64,000 nucleotides of DNA, taken from positions 4,872,501-4,936,500 of the forward strand of contig NZ_CP136422.1 in assembly GCF_034355335.1 (NCBI RefSeq). The letters run 5' to 3'. Source of the stretch: Blautia coccoides. GTDB taxonomy: Bacteria; Bacillota; Clostridia; Lachnospirales; Lachnospiraceae. Below the pieces are notes generated by a model. The model searched no databases and was not told the origin of the DNA. It worked only from the letters and a program-made list of their open reading frames with translations. Each line of letters starts with the position of its first letter. Positions within the stretch are counted from its first letter, which is position 1. The translations under genes were made by a program, and so were the position numbers. Below, one piece after another: positions 62,361 to 64,000 of the stretch.

Positions 62361-63253
62361 TCCGTCTCCCCTGCCTTTCTGACAAAAATCTCCTGTAACG
62401 ATGGTTCTCTGATTTCAAACTTATCGGGATAGATTCCGGCATCCAGCATTCGTTTCAGAAACCTGTGTGCCATTTCCTCCTCCTGGAATTTATACTCTGT
62501 CTCAACGGCACGCCTTTCAAAGATTTCAAGCCCTTCCTCCCGGGCCATATCCTCCACATCCCCATTGACCGTAACGCACAGATTCGTGCGGCCGAAAGCT
62601 GATTTTATTTCTTTTAGATTCCCCTGCAGGATAGTCTTCCCCCTGTTCAGGATCAAAAGATTTTTACAGTATTCTTCCACTGTCTCCATCTGATGTGTAC
62701 TCAGAATTATGTACTTTCCTTCCTCCACAAGCTCAGACACCAGGTCTCTGAGCATCTTGCCGTTGACAGGGTCCAGTCCGGAAAAAGGTTCATCCAGAAA
62801 AACAAGTCTGGGATTATGGATAAGCGCAGAGATAAGCTGTACCTTCTGCTGATTTCCTTTTGAAAGTTTTTCTGCCGGCATATTTTTATATTCCATCACC
62901 CCAAGACGTTCCATATAACCCAGAGCTGATTTCTTCGCCGCTTCCCGTTTCATGCCGCGGAGCATTCCGAAATAGATAAGCTGTTCCAGAACCTTTGTCT
63001 TCATATAGATACCGCGCTCCTCCGGCAGATAGCCGAAAGCCAGCGTCTCTCTGTTGATCTTTCGCCCATTCCACTGTGCCTTTCCCTCGTCAGCCTCCAT
63101 GATACCCAGTATTGTCCGGATCGTGGTTGTCTTGCCTGCCCCATTGGTCCCTAGAAGTCCGAATACTCCGGGTGTCTCCATGGAAAAGGAAATGTGGTCA
63201 ACCGCTGTTTTTTCTCCAAACCGCTTGGTCAGATTTTCCACTACTAAACTCAT
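62357..63253 (-). CDS. ABC transporter ATP-binding protein (NatA-like)
   Basis: This 298-residue ATPase has Walker A GTNGAGKTT, signature LSKGNQQKVQL, Walker B LVFLDEPFSGLD and the H-loop STHQME. The C-terminal extension matches NatA/CcmA-type exporters (DUF4162). It is coupled to the permease gene and preceded by GAGGAGGAG. Together they form an exporter. Confidence 0.94.
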   Translation of the reverse strand: MSLVVENLTKRFGEKTAVDHISFSMETPGVFGLLGTNGAGKTTTIRTILGIMEADEGKAQWNGRKINRETLAFGYLPEERGIYMKTKVLEQLIYFGMLRGMKREAAKKSALGYMERLGVMEYKNMPAEKLSKGNQQKVQLISALIHNPRLVFLDEPFSGLDPVNGKMLRDLVSELVEEGKYIILSTHQMETVEEYCKNLLILNRGKTILQGNLKEIKSAFGRTNLCVTVNGDVEDMAREEGLEIFERRAVETEYKFQEEEMAHRFLKRMLDAGIYPDKFEIREPSLQEIFVRKAGETE

Positions 63254-63274
63254 ATACTCCTCCTCGTGTCAAAA

Positions 63275-64000
63275 TCATTTGCATTTTTTATTATAGTTAC
63301 ATATATATAGAACATTCTGGTAAGTCCAGATAATTCCCAGCATGAGGAACGGCAGTACACCGATATCCACAACCACTGAAAGCATCAGTAAAAAAATAAA
63401 AATCCCCGAATAAAGCCAATTGGACTTCCTGTATACCACATAAGCGGCTCTGTACATCCTGGCCTTTTCCTGTTCATCACAGCTGTTGTCCCAGTCCCTG
63501 GTAAAATGCAGCGACAGTGCGTTGCCTTTCTTTTCAGGATTCATTTTCTTTGAGAATTCCACCAGGATATTCTGAGCAAAGGCTGACCACAGGCTGTAGC
63601 TTACAAACAGGATGCACATTATTCCAATATTCCGCATATTCTCTGTTCTGTGAAATATATAGACAATATTCACACCACTGAGTACCATCACAATAGTGGT
63701 ACAGCACGCTATAACTCCCTGGCAGCGGCTGTTATACCTCTCAATCTCTTCGGCTGCCTCGTCATCCTCTCCATCCCAGGTGCGGCACCTTTTTCTGACT
63801 GCCCAGACCATATAGATGTTGACAAGGCTGCCCACAACAGATAGGAAACAAATAACCCAAAAGGCTCCCTGCCCGATCACATCCTCCAGTAAATTGCCAA
63901 TGCTCTTCACATCTTTGTCATATATCTCCAGAATGACTGCCCCTACTCCGCCAAACAGTGCACTGATCAGAATGACAATAAAAAATTCCAAATACCCCTT
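63275..64000 (-). CDS. DUF3169-like membrane protein, partial
   Basis: About 240 residues are visible. There are pairs of hydrophobic helices (near residues 3-22, 42-65, 92-112, 122-142, 193-213 and 215-232 counted from the TTG at 63991) and short charged loops. The frame stays open to the window edge, so the true start probably lies beyond it. It resembles DUF3169 proteins, which often accompany ABC-2 exporters and small XRE regulators. It is 21 nt upstream of the NatA-like gene. Function is unknown. Confidence 0.65.
   Translation of the reverse strand, partial: KGYLEFFIVILISALFGGVGAVILEIYDKDVKSIGNLLEDVIGQGAFWVICFLSVVGSLVNIYMVWAVRKRCRTWDGEDDEAAEEIERYNSRCQGVIACCTTIVMVLSGVNIVYIFHRTENMRNIGIMCILFVSYSLWSAFAQNILVEFSKKMNPEKKGNALSLHFTRDWDNSCDEQEKARMYRAAYVVYRKSNWLYSGIFIFLLMLSVVVDIGVLPFLMLGIIWTYQNVLYICNYNKKCK

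Noticed and set aside
1..64000. CRISPR array
   Set aside because: No regularly spaced direct repeats and no cas-type genes were seen.

Overview
The window looks like chromosomal DNA of a gut Firmicute of the Lachnospiraceae (Blautia-like) type. Evidence: moderate GC, strong AGGAGG ribosome binding sites, an HprK-type catabolite-repression gene, a galE-nahK-nucleotidyltransferase amino-sugar operon, and a Tn916-family element. The genus is inferred from gene content only.

Left core (1-6.9 kb). Two tRNA-Ser genes (the first cut by the window edge) are followed by a minus-strand group reading tsaE-tsaB-rimI-(zinc-ribbon protein)-rnz-tsaD-ispD, which joins t6A tRNA modification, tRNA 3' processing and isoprenoid synthesis. 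Upstream of it is a GC-rich 199-bp unit with perfect 44-bp inverted arms. A cyclophilin and a YigZ-family gene follow.

Catabolic cluster (7.0-16.6 kb, minus strand). Two Gfo/Idh/MocA oxidoreductases, a carbohydrate ABC importer (lipoprotein plus two permeases, no ATPase), an enolase-superfamily dehydratase, a LacI-type regulator, two RidA-like proteins and an RraA-like protein. It reads as a route for a sugar or sugar acid whose identity cannot be told from sequence.

Nested mobile elements (about 16.6-44.1 kb). An IS110-family element lies just upstream of the cluster. Its transposase gene is itself interrupted by a roughly 26-kb Tn916-family integrative conjugative element (ICE). The junctions have the Tn916 form: T-run, 6-bp coupling sequence, A-run. 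Removing the ICE restores a 391-codon transposase in frame. The ICE has the orf23-orf13 transfer backbone, oriT, orf7/orf8, xis and int. It carries a surface protein with a predicted thioester domain and an SPKTG anchor, an XRE-type regulator, a GNAT acetyltransferase, an NTF2-like protein, two ArdA antirestriction proteins, a membrane-protein/XRE pair behind a perfect 15-bp operator-like palindrome, and a complete BceAB-BceRS-type peptide-antibiotic resistance/sensing module in the place where Tn916 has tet(M). The three small cargo genes are each followed, 24-27 nt after the stop, by a copy of the same 34-nt hairpin repeat, which suggests cassette-like units.

Beyond the mobile DNA (44.1-44.8 kb) lies an intergenic region with a leftward promoter, a LacI/cre-like operator on it and a perfect cre match 223 bp away. 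This is probably the original control region of the catabolic cluster, now about 27.6 kb from its first gene.

Right core (44.8-64 kb). A class A penicillin-binding protein, a ROK glucokinase, hprK, uvrC, ftsH, a DUF1846 protein, the galE/nahK/nucleotidyltransferase operon (the downstream part of lacto-N-biose/galacto-N-biose metabolism), a divergent AraC regulator, nagB, an ABC-2 exporter pair and a DUF3169-like membrane protein cut by the right edge.
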